DNA of 64,000 nucleotides from Rhabditoides inermis (taxonomy: Eukaryota > Nematoda > Chromadorea > Rhabditida > Rhabditidae). Under the pieces are notes generated by a model that was not told where the DNA came from, made no database searches, and was given only the letters and a program-made list of their open reading frames with translations. A program made the position numbers and the translations under genes. Below are positions 10,438 to 19,500 of the stretch, piece by piece (position 1 is the stretch's first letter; each line of letters opens with the position of its first letter). The stretch is from the NCBI GenBank assembly GCA_963966185.1, contig CAWZYM010000131.1, positions 163,058 to 227,057 on the forward strand, written 5' to 3'.

Positions 10438-10730
10438 TGCGGGGGGTGCGGGGGGCGGCAGCCCCCCGATGCAACCAAAAAAGAGAGAAAAAAGCGGGGG
10501 GTGCGGGGGGCGGCAGCCCCCCGATGCAACCAAAAAAAGAGAGAAAAAAGCGGGGGGTGCGGGGGGCGGCAGCCCCCCGATGCAACCAATAAAAAGAGAA
10601 AGAAGCGGGGGGTGCGGGGGGCGGCAGCCTCCCGATGCAATAAAAAAGAGAGAAGAAGCGGGGGGTCGAGGGGGGCGGAGCCCCCTCGGCGGGGGGGTCC
10701 AAGGGGGGGCGGCAGCCCCCCCTTGAGGTA
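10438..10730. repeat. Tandem GC-hairpin array (G6CGGCAGC6 type)
   Basis: Four units of GGGGGGCGGCAGCCCCCC with A-rich GAGAGAAAAA spacers are followed by two larger hairpins, GAGGGGGGCGGAGCCCCCTC and CAAGGGGGGGC...GCCCCCCCTTG. The same class occurs at 7518-7590, 9483-9552, 11585-11735, 13373-13495, 25985-26115, 27003-27240, 27961-28035, 29680-29915 and 30645-30718, always in the 3' part of a Helitron-like element. Confidence 0.85.
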
Positions 10731-10793
10731 AAACAAAAGCAAAGATAAATTTCCACTCCCTCTAAAGCAAAAACATGGCCACTCCCAGGCTAG

Positions 10794-11744
10794 TCTCTAC
10801 CTATAGTATATGGTAAGGCGAATTTCTCCGTGACGCGACCATAAGCGCAATTTGCATATATGCAAATTTCTCGATGATGTAATGGTACAAGGGGACAGAG
10901 GACGATGCTGAGATGTCAGCAAAATCCTCTGCCCGTACCGGGATCGAACCCGTGGGTGCGGCATATCGAGGCGCGCCCGTGCGCCTTAGACCACTACACC
11001 ACTTGGGCTTGTGTGAGCAGAGCGCGAGAGAGCGATGAGGACAGCGCGCGTCGGGGCGATAGCGTGTGAATGGGTGTGAATAGGCGTTGAATAGGCTGTG
11101 CGCTTTCGGAATCGATGCTATGATGGATGGAACATGTGGTAAACTATTTAGACACGTGATTGCAATACGTCATTGCTCGATATCGATTAGATATCGATTG
11201 ATATCGATTGATTGCAAGTGATTTCTGTGTATTGTGTATGTGACCGAGCGGGCCGAGACGAGTGCGGGCTTTGCGGGAGGCTGCGCGTAGCCACTATTGC
11301 TCAGGCGGTAGAGCGTCCGCATGTCAAGCAGACCGTGCCGGGTTCGAATCCCGTCTGGCTCAGAATATTTTGCTTTCTTTAGACAAGTGTCAGAAGGATA
11401 GTGAATGGGTTTTGAGCGCATGAGAACGTCTCCCGGATAGTGTAGTGGCTATGATGCGGGCGTATCAAGTGAGTGTCCGGGGTTCGAATCCCGCTGCTCC
11501 CAAATGTTTTTGCCCATGTCTTTATGATTTTTGCACTATTTTAAAAGAGTTTCCACTACATTTTTTCACTCCCTCAACCCAAAAGCGGGGGGTGCGGGGG
11601 GCGGCAGCCCCCCATGCAACCAAAAAAGAGAGAAGAAGCGGGGGGTGCGGGGGGCGGCAGCCCCCCGATGCAACCAAAAAAGAGAGAAGAAGCGAGGGGG
11701 GGGGGGGTCGAGGGGGGCGGAGCCCCCTCGGCGTTAATAACTAG
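10794..11744 (+). mobile_element. Short Helitron-like element, damaged 3' end
   Basis: It starts TCTCTACCTATAG and has tRNA-like L (10930-11008), D (11288-11361), S (11431-11502) and two or three GC hairpins. The usual A-rich tail and CCACTCCCAGG are missing. The last hairpin is cut to GGAGCCCCCTCGGCG and runs into TTAATAACTAG. Confidence 0.5.
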
Positions 11745-12583
11745 TAAGTGGGAAGGCGATTTTCTCCGCAGTGAATAAATTAGGAGAATTAGCTTGCGCG
11801 CGCGCAGCGCGGCGGGAATGCCTCATTTGCATGCCGGCATAATGAAGTGGGCGGGGCGAAGGGGCGACGTAAGAAATGACGACGAGAGGGTGGTCAGTTG
11901 ATGCAGCAGCAGCCGCGGTGGGCGGTTGCCTGCCAGCTACTCCCCCCCCCCCCCCTACCCTCCCCGACCCGGACCCGCCGCCCCGCCCCGGACCCGCCGC
12001 CGCCGCACCCGGACCCGCCGCCCCGCCCCGGACCCGCCGCCGCCGCACCCGGAGCCACCGCTGAACCCGGAGCCGCAGGTGGGGAGGGGGGAGGGGATAC
12101 TGTAGTTACCGTAGCTTACTGTAGTACCGGACCCGCCGCCCCGGACCCGCCGCACCCGGACCCGCCGCACCCGGACCCGCCGCTCCGGACCCGTCGCCCC
12201 TGACCCGCCGCCCCGGACCCGCCGCCCCCGGACCCGTCGCCGCAGCCGGAGCCGCAGGTAGGGAGGGGGGAGGGGATACTGTAGTTACCGTAGCTTACTG
12301 TAGTATCGATCGATACGGGGGGTGGGAGTGGCTGGGAGGGGGCTCTCGATGGCGAGGGCCTCCCTCATTCGCTCTTTCTCCCCGTTCGTTCGCTGATTCG
12401 CTAATTACGTTCTTCCCGTTCGTTCGCTAATGACTCGCTCGTTCCCCGAGCGAGTCGCGCAGCGGCGAGCATGAATCTCGCCCGCCGACCCCGAGCGAGG
12501 CGCGCAGCGGCGAGCATAGTGTAGTACGAGCGCTGTACCCTCAGAAGCTTTCGCTGTTTCCTTTTTAACCATGTTGATGCTAG
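11745..12583 (+). mobile_element. Helitron-like element of the CATTTGCATGCCGGC family, 5' truncated
   Basis: The sequence starts TAAGTGGGAAGGCGATTTTCTCCGC, which matches the inner 5' end of the family at 13599 and 14165 after a short deletion. It contains a CCGGACCCGCCGCC-rich tract (about 11940-12250), two copies of GTAGTTACCGTAGCTTACTG, and the GAGCGAGGCGCGCAGCGGCGAGC motif near the 3' end. It ends at CTAG 12580-12583. No gene is supported; the ORFs are proline-rich artefacts of the GC repeats. Confidence 0.45.
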
Positions 12584-13598
12584 TCTCTACCTACAGTATG
12601 TGGTAAGCCGAATTTCTCTGTGACGCGACCATAAGCGCAATTTGCATATATGCAAATTTCTCGATGATGTAATGGTACAAGGGGACCGAGGACGATGCCG
12701 AGATGTCAGCAAAATCCTCTGCCCGTACCGGGATCGAACCCGTGGGTGCGGCATATCGAGGCGCGCCCGTGCGCCTTAGACCACTACACCACTTGGGCTT
12801 GTGTGAGCAGAGCGCGAGAGAGCGATGAGGACAGCGCGCGTCGGGCGATAGCGTGTGAATGAGTGTGAATAGACGTTGAATAGGCTGTGTGCTGGTACAA
12901 TCGATGCTATAATGGATGGAACATGTGGTAAACTATTTAGACACGTTATTGCAATACGTCACTGCTTGATATCGATTAGATATCGATTGATATCGATTGA
13001 TTGCAAGTGATTTCTGTGTATTGTGTATGTGACCGAGCGGGCCGAGACGAGTGCGGGCTTTGCGGGAGGCTGCGCGTAGCCACTATTGCTCAGGCGGTAG
13101 AGCGTCCGCGTTTCAAGCAGACGGTGCCGGGTTCGAATCCCGTCTGGCTCAGAATAATTTGCTTTCTTTCGACAAGTGTCAGAAGGATAGTGAATGGGTT
13201 TTGAGCACATGAATACGTGTCCCGGGTAGTGTAGCGGCTATGATGCGGGCGCCGTAAGTGAGTGTCCGGGTTTCGAATCCCGCTGCTCCCAAATGTTTTG
13301 CCCATGCCTTTTATGAAGTTTGCACAAGTTTTAAAGCCTCTCCTCTCCTTTTTCCACTCCCTCAACCCAAAAGCGGGGGGTGCGGGGGGCGGCAGCCCCC
13401 CGATGCAATAAAAAGAAAGAAGAAAGGGGGGGTCGAGGGGGGGCGGAGCCCCCCTCGGCGGGGGGGTCCAAGGGGGGGCGGCAGCCCCCCCTTGAGGTGA
13501 AAAAAAGTTTTTAGAAAATTTTCAAAACTTTCACAACCAAATAAAATTTATATATTTCCATTCCCCTTTGCATAAAAACATGGCCACTCCCAGGCTAG
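12584..13598 (+). mobile_element. Short Helitron-like element, inverted twin of 25882-26903
   Basis: It starts TCTCTACCTACAG and ends CCCAGGCTAG, with tRNA-like L, D and S and GC hairpins. Its sequence is almost the same as the reverse complement of 25882-26903, including the A-rich tail before the 3' end. Confidence 0.6.
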
Positions 13599-14164
13599 TC
13601 ATAAATTACTAGAGAGTGGCAAGGCGATTTTCTGCGCAAGGAATAAATTAGGAGAATTAGCTTGCACAGTCTGCGCGGCCGGCGGCCGCGCTTCATTTGC
13701 GTGCCGGCATAATGAAGTGGGCGTGGCGAAAGGTGAGGTAAGAAATGACGACGAGAGGGAGGTCAGTCGACACGGCGGCGGCCATCCTGGGTGGTTGCCT
13801 GGGTTGAGCCGCCGCCGCCGGAGCGAGCGGGAGGAGCGGGAGCGGGCGGAGCGGAGCGACGGCCAGGGAGAAGCGGAGCGACGACCACGGAGCACCCAGC
13901 GGAGCGCCGGAGCGGAGCGCCGGAGCGGAGCGACGGCCAGGGAGGAGCGGGAGCGGCGGGAGGGAGGCGTGCCGCGCGGCTCGCTCAGCGTACTGTAGTT
14001 ACAGGCATACTGTAACTACAGTACGCTGAGCGAGCCGCGCAGCGGCGAGCACGCACCCCTCCCGCCGCTCCCCGAGCGAAGCGCGCAGCGCGAGCATACG
14101 GTAGTGCAAGCACTGTAGCCTCAGAAACGTTCGCTTTTTCCCTCGTTGTTCGCTTTACAGCTAG
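13599..14164 (+). mobile_element. Short element of the CATTTGC-CCGGC family with large palindrome
   Basis: It runs from TCATAAATTACTAG to CTAG (14161-14164). It has the conserved CTTCATTTGCGTGCCGGCATAATGAAG palindrome-like block, GGAGCGGAGCGACGGCC repeats and a perfect 31-bp inverted repeat. It contains no supported ORF. Minus-strand relatives are at 35575-36183, 47115-47653 and 60036-60655. Confidence 0.5.
13974..14040. repeat. Perfect 31-bp inverted repeat with 5-bp spacer
   Basis: Arms 13974-14004 and 14010-14040 are exact reverse complements around GCATA. The core is TACTGTAGTTACAG. Related but less perfect palindromes of CTGTAGCTACAG lie near 35715-35755, 47255-47295 and 60170-60215. 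Confidence 0.9.
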
Positions 14165-14802
14165 TCATAGATTACTAGAGAGTGGCAAGGCGATTTTCTC
14201 CGCAAGGAATAAATTAGGAGAATTAGCTTGTGCAGTCTGCGCGGCCGGCGGCCGCGCCTCATTTGCATGCCGGCATAATGAAGTGGGCGTGGCGAAAGGT
14301 GAGGTAAGAAATGACGGCGAGAGGGAGGTCAGTCGACACGGCGGCGGCCGTGCTGGGCGGCTGACAGGTACCTTCCTCCCTTCCCCTACCTGCCGACCCT
14401 TTCAGGTGCCGTGCCGACGCCGGGCCGGGTTGAAGCTGCTCCAGCCCCGGACCCGCCGCCCCTGCCGCCGCCGTCCGGGAGCTGCTGCCCCTGCTGCAGG
14501 GTCGGGTGCTGCTGCCCCTGCCGCCGCCGGCCGGATGCTGCTGCCCCTGTTGCACCTGCCGCCGCTGTTGGATGGCCGCCTACACCTTGATGGCAGCAGC
14601 ACCCGGCCCTGCAGCAGGAGCAACAGCTCCCGGACGGCGGCGGCAGAGGCGGCGGGTCCAGGGTCGGCGGGTCCGGGGCGGGAGCAGCTTCAGCCCGGCC
14701 GGATGCTGCTGCCCCTGTTGCACCTGCCGCCGCTGTTGGATGGCCGCCTGCACCTGCCACCGTGGAGGAGACGCAATGCAGACCAGAGAGGTGAGGATGT
14801 CT

Positions 14803-14810
14803 CTCTCTTC

Positions 14811-14869
<59 letters not shown>

Positions 14870-14880
14870 CCCCCCTCTCT
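14803..14880. repeat. (CT)n microsatellite
   Basis: A long CT tract is a fixed part of every R1 copy. On minus-strand copies it appears as (GA)n at about 34816-34892, 41595-41665, 45818-45890, 52050-52092 and 59055-59125. It explains the many Ser-Leu and Arg-Glu repeat ORFs. Confidence 0.9.
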
Positions 14881-15165
14881 CTCTACATCTCTTGGTTATC
14901 GATTGATAATCAACATATTATCGATTGATATTGACGTCACTGTTCCAGACTACCACACCTGCATCTACCGCTCTGTCAGCTGGCCGCCGACATCGCCATC
15001 CTATCCGGGGAGCTGCAGGAAAGAGATGTGGGTCGGGGTTACTGTAGATTACAGTAGTTTCGTACCGATTGTAGATTTGAACGATATCGGGGGTGGGAGA
15101 GATTGGGAGACGGCTCTCGTTTGGCGAGGGTCGTCCTCTTTCTCTCTTTCCCCTGAATCGTTGCA

Positions 15166-15167
15166 TA
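15166..15167. other. Left target-site duplication (TA)
   Basis: TA next to the left inverted repeat. Uninterrupted R1 copies have one TA at this position (41313-41314, 34534-34535, 51768-51769 and 58774-58775, on the opposite strand). Confidence 0.8.
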
Positions 15168-15194
15168 CTCCTTAAACTTCTGGTATCGTATGCG
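15168..15194. repeat. Left terminal inverted repeat
   Basis: It starts CTCCTTAAACTTC and continues CTGGTATCGTATGCG. Compared with the reverse complement of the right end there are three mismatches, all in the outer 13 bases. The inner 15 bases are identical. Confidence 0.9.
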
Positions 15195-15731
15195 CGCAAT
15201 AGCGCAACCGTTTCCGAACGATAAGCGCTTACCGTAAAAATCGCAATTTTTATGGTAGCGTTAGCGTCGAGAAACGGTAGTGGTATGCGGTAGCGGCGGC
15301 TAACGGTATCAGTCATATGTTTTATTGATGCACGTGAATAGGCGCTTTCTTAGTCAAATAGATATGTGAATGACTATTATGAGTAATTTAGTAATTGATT
15401 CAAGCTCATAAAGACGGCGAACAAGCAAATGAAACAAAAATTTATTGATTGTGTAACAAAAAAACAACATCTGGCGTGAGGCGCACACCGAAAAGAAAAT
15501 GAAACAAACAAGCACACCCAATGAATCGAGGATCGCGAGGGATCGGACAAAAAACATAATACAAGAGATCGAGGGTGGGTTTAGGATAAACGGGAATGAT
15601 GGCACAATTTGGGGAAAGCAACTGAGAACAACCATTGGGGAAACGAAATGCAATATTCACAGAGATGAAAAAGATGAATTCATTCGGCTATACTCAAACC
15701 CTCATAGAGACCTCATAGAGTGCTTCTATAA
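15195..15731. other. Left subterminal and 3' flank of the minus-strand gene
   Basis: Subterminal repeats (ACCGTTTCCGAACG, GAGAAACGGTAGTGG, TAACGGTATCAG) fill about 15195-15320. The remaining AT-rich stretch to 15731 shows no further supported gene and probably holds the 3' untranslated region of the 427-aa gene. Confidence 0.55.
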
Positions 15732-17606
15732 TCAGTCAGCGCCAGCGCCATCGCCAGCGCCAGGGGTCCGCGCAACAGGCACACGCTTCCTTCTCTTCGC
15801 GGAGTCGCCGTTCTCCTCGCTGACAATGTCGTTCTTCTTCTTGTTCCGCCACCGCTTCCTGAAAATGTTATGTTTAAAAACAGACCAGAATCAATAAGTT
15901 TGTAGAACTCACAGCGAGTCTTGAATGGCATAAGTGGCGTTTTGCATCAGGACAACATCTGTCAGCGCACTGCCAGTTTGCAACAGCAAATAATCTGAAA
16001 CAGGATAAAACAAATATGAAAACGTTTCAAAAAAAGTTTAAAAAATTGTATACCGTACCTCTCAGTCTTCGAATGACGTAATTGGGAGTGGAAGTCAGGT
16101 TGTTAGAGCGGTTGCGATGCGGACGGAACGTCAGTGGAGCACTGCCTGCGGGCTTCGCCTTCAAACATATGATCAATCAATAAACAATTTTGATAAGGTA
16201 ACATACCTTCTCCAGTGCAGAAGAAATGAACGCATCCATCAACTGCACTTCAGAAGCGGACGCCATTTCGACATTCGACCGAACCTCCTCGTACGTTTCC
16301 GTCAAGTCAGTACCTGAAAGAAGTTTCTTTCACTTCTATCTGACATGTAAATGTGAGAACAAACCTGGAATCCACATTGCAGGCGCAAGCGGGTCGTTGG
16401 GAGGAATGAGGTAGAAGGGACTGGGGATGGGCTCTCTGTGCCCGAACTTCTTGAGCTGATCCTGCCACGCCTCCTTTCTGATTTTGGCGTTCGGGTTCTT
16501 CAGCTCTTCGAAAATCGACTCCAATTGAGCTTGATGTCGCTCTTCGGCAAGATAACTCTGAACAATTGCTTAAAAAATAACATTATCATTCCATACCTGC
16601 ATTTGGTGATATAGGATCAGCTCGTAAGATCGCGCAGCTTGAGAAGGTCGTTCAAGCAACTCCCACTCATCGAGGAGCTGCAACGGGTTCAAGCGGGTTG
16701 TCGCCAGAGAGTGAATGGAGTTCGTAGTCCACAAATAGTCCTGAAGTGATTATGAAGATGAATAATAAATGTAACATCAGACTCACGTAAACAGCGTTGG
16801 GGGTTCCGAAGCGTGCCCTCTGTGAAGATAGAAATGTCATTAGAGTCGATGGAGAGAATGAAGAAGGAACTGGAATGACATATTTAAAAACAATGACACA
16901 TAACAATTACCTCTGGTCTCGGGTGCAGCATCCCTCGTGTTCAAAACCTCGTCATTCTGTCCAGCCCCGGCGACACTAAAAATCATTCAAGAATTGAATG
17001 TAGAACGTACGCACCTCTCGATTGCCGCGTCCATGGAATAGTTTCGGTCGGACACATCCTCATCGATGAGCTCGTCGAACCCACGAATAACAAGCTCGTG
17101 CTTAAGGCGGGATGATCAAACAGAGCGTTGTTAAAATGTACCTTGGGAGCGCATTGGGTAACTGGAGAAGAGCTGGTTGAAGGTGACGTAGAAGGAGTTA
17201 TCGGCTGATCGTGGTGGAGCTGCGGGCTTTGCACTTCATAAGCCACTAAACCAAAATTTAACCAAAGCGAAAGAAATCAATACATACTCCCATTGATGAG
17301 AACGTAGTTCTTTCCGGATATGTTGATGATAGCATTGGCCATGGGTGGAGAAGAAGGAGCGGCCTCTGAGTGCTCCGGTGGAGCCATAGTGTGGGAATAA
17401 TATGGTGGTTTCATAGTTTCCAGAACTGTATATGTGGGCATTCCACCACTGGTGCCCACTTCCATTGCTGGAATGAAGGATAACAAAAAATTAAAAAGAA
17501 TTATTAATGAAAACACTACATGAAATATTAAATTTAACAAATGAAAAGGAAGAAATGGATGGCGTCTTCCAAAAAATATAATTGAGGTCTCACCACGAAG
17601 TTGCAT
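15732..17606 (-). CDS. Second transposon gene, 427-aa protein of unknown function (12 exons)
   Basis: Twelve exons join in phase on the minus strand: 17606-17594, 17467-17288, 17245-17142, 17100-17015, 16975-16911, 16869-16787, 16740-16597, 16557-16365, 16313-16207, 16158-16059, 15994-15913 and 15858-15732. All introns are GT-AG and short, with ends such as TTCAG, TTTAG or TTAAG. The protein starts MQLRAMEVGTSGG. Its N-terminal third is Pro/Ser/Thr-rich. The middle is helical and charged (LLDEWELLERPSQAARSYE; SYLAEERHQAQLESIFEELK). A basic tail KRWRNKK...AKRRKR looks like a nuclear-localisation signal, followed by an Ala/Gly/Asp end. I recognise no family. By position it could be an accessory DNA-binding protein, as CACTA elements have beside the transposase, but no DNA-binding fold is visible. 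Its intact splicing and open frame suggest it is or was recently functional. Confidence 0.72.
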
Positions 17607-17926
17607 ACTGTAGTGATGGGCTTGCAATCAGCTGATGCGTCCTTTCTCGCCATATTCTTCGATTTATTGTTTTACTTTCTACTCATTTTTTTACGTGTTT
17701 TTGTTATTTGTAAGCAAATACTCTTTCCCGTGTCATGTATTGCTAAGCCTTTTACTTTCTTTTAACTTGTTTTATCGACAAAATTTGAAAAAAGGTGTAA
17801 ATCTGCTAATGCGCTACATTTCAATGGAACAGCTGATTCTGCTATCATTTAGTTAACATAAATTAGCAACGTGAAATTAACAAATAATGTACAAAAATGA
17901 TACAGAGAAGACTGGAGAGACTTGGC

Positions 17927-19400
17927 TCAGCGAGCATAAGGCATGTGGCAATCGTTAACCGCAAACTCGATGTTTCCAATCTGGACAACGGCTGCAGTAG
18001 CAAAGATGGCGTTGGAATCAACCACTATGGGGGCATTGGCGAGCCGACCATTAACACGCGCCCAGAATATGTTACGGGACAACAGGTCGCGCAGCTTGGC
18101 CAGTTTCTGCGCATCTCCTGTCGCCCTTACACGCCGCACAAGTTCAGTGAAGGGGGAACAGGTGGGGAGAATGGACACTGCGACTCCGAGCGAACCGTCA
18201 GGTCTCTGACCAACGCATTCGAATGCACCAAATGCAATCTGCCCATTCAACTTCAGCGCGACCATGTGTGCCTAAACATAATCAATTAGATGTTATCATT
18301 GCTTCGAATTCTCACTTGGCTTGCTGAAAGTTGTCGTGTGTACAGTGATCGTGACGCGAGAAGAAGTGTATCGCTCATCCGGCAGCGTTTCCAGAACCGC
18401 AGGCAGCCACTAGCGCTCAGAACGGTCGTTGCTCGGTCTTGTCCGAGTCCCACTTCATCAGACGGAGAGACCTTTTTTGATTTGAGATTTGAATTAATGT
18501 ATAAGCGGATATCTTACTTGTGTTGTAGCATCGAGGTGTATCCCATCTTTCATTACACGAGTCGCCTTCATGTTCATCTGATCGCGCATCTTGATCATGA
18601 GCTGCGAACCTGCTTGCGCTCGCCTCTGAACTTCTTCTTCGCATGCAGACAGTACCAGCGTTCTTAATGTTGTTATCGTTATCGAATTTCTCATTCGCTC
18701 GCTGCAAAGCTTTTCTTACCTTCTGAGTGCTTGATCATGCCCTCCTCTGTGCGTTCCACTGGCAACGCCGGCTTTGAGAAACTTGTTGTATTTTTCAAAG
18801 CCGGCCGTGCTCGCTTCCGCAGGCGAACCCACGTACTTGATGTCATACGCCCCGTGCACACAAAACCACTGAATAGTTTACTTAAAAAAATACTTGTGTA
18901 AATACTCACGTGTAGTTTGTATGTACACGCCACCGTCCCGAACAGCTCGTGGTGCTCGCCGTATAGGTCGTACATTATCTTTGACATCCATTCGCATTGC
19001 TCCGTTCTCAGAGGAACCGCATCCATCCAACGTGTGAGGAGAGCGTGCGTTAGAAGAACGACGCACGTGTCCATGCACGCAATGAATCCACTCGCCACGC
19101 ATAGCGGAATGGCGACTAGCATTGTCTAAAAATTCACCTTTAAAAACGCAAAATTTGATTTTCATACCTTCAACTTCTCGTGTCCGCTCACTTTTCCCAT
19201 TGCCAGATCGTCAACAGATCGAACCTGTAAATATAATGTTAGTATTGAGACCCTTGTTTGTACGCACCTTCTCATAAGTGTTCCATTCGGCCTTCTTCAA
19301 GGCTTCCTTCAGTGCTTCTTTGTCTGTATTGGAGATGCGACATGTTGGTTGTCTGCTCTCGCTGGTGAACATGTCTATAATGTTGATTGTGGCCATTAAA
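17927..19400 (-). CDS. Transposase, C-terminal block (7 exons)
   Basis: Seven exons join in phase on the minus strand to give about 398 residues: 19400-19268 (Met codon at 19396), 19224-19168, 19125-18910, 18868-18720, 18662-18518, 18471-18316 and 18271-17927 (stop TGA). The region ...LRTEQCEWMSKIMYDLYG...LFGTVACTYKLHW resembles the part of TNP2-type transposases that follows the catalytic core, where a LYG...TYNxH pattern is common. The last 200 residues are not recognised. The first exon starts after an acceptor at 19401-19402, so the Met may be internal. The expected upstream exon ends at 21942 in phase 1, whereas this acceptor needs phase 2, so the connection is unresolved. Possible explanations are a missed small exon, a large intron holding the plus-strand gene, or an inactivating insertion. 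Confidence 0.6.
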
Positions 19401-19500
19401 CTGTTACGCGTCCTTTGATTAGTTTGTTAACGGTATTGTGTACGTATCATTGCCACATTTCCATGTATCGTAAGTTGTGCGCTTATTGTTTATTTTACAG

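Larger units (their letters stand above)
9650..10793 (+). mobile_element. Short Helitron-like element with three tRNA-like modules
   Basis: It begins TCTCTACCTACAG and ends CCCAGGCTAG. It carries tRNA-like L (9785-9863, minus), D (10141-10215, plus) and S (10284-10356, plus). Next come four copies of a GC hairpin unit of about 52 bp (about 10438-10660), then the two larger hairpins (about 10665-10730). There is no coding potential beyond low-complexity shadows of the hairpins. Confidence 0.6.

Noticed and set aside
10397..10756. Coding ORFs over the GC hairpins (GGSPPMQPKK and PPAPPAFFSL repeats).
   Set aside because: They are translations of tandem non-coding hairpins, equally open in several frames on both strands.
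14283..14906. Long proline/alanine/serine ORFs in the GC-rich and CT-rich parts of R1, also at 34394-35382, 41308-42147, 45791-46466 and 58634-59432.
   Set aside because: They follow the minisatellite and (CT)n repeat period, are open on both strands and are not conserved between copies as protein.
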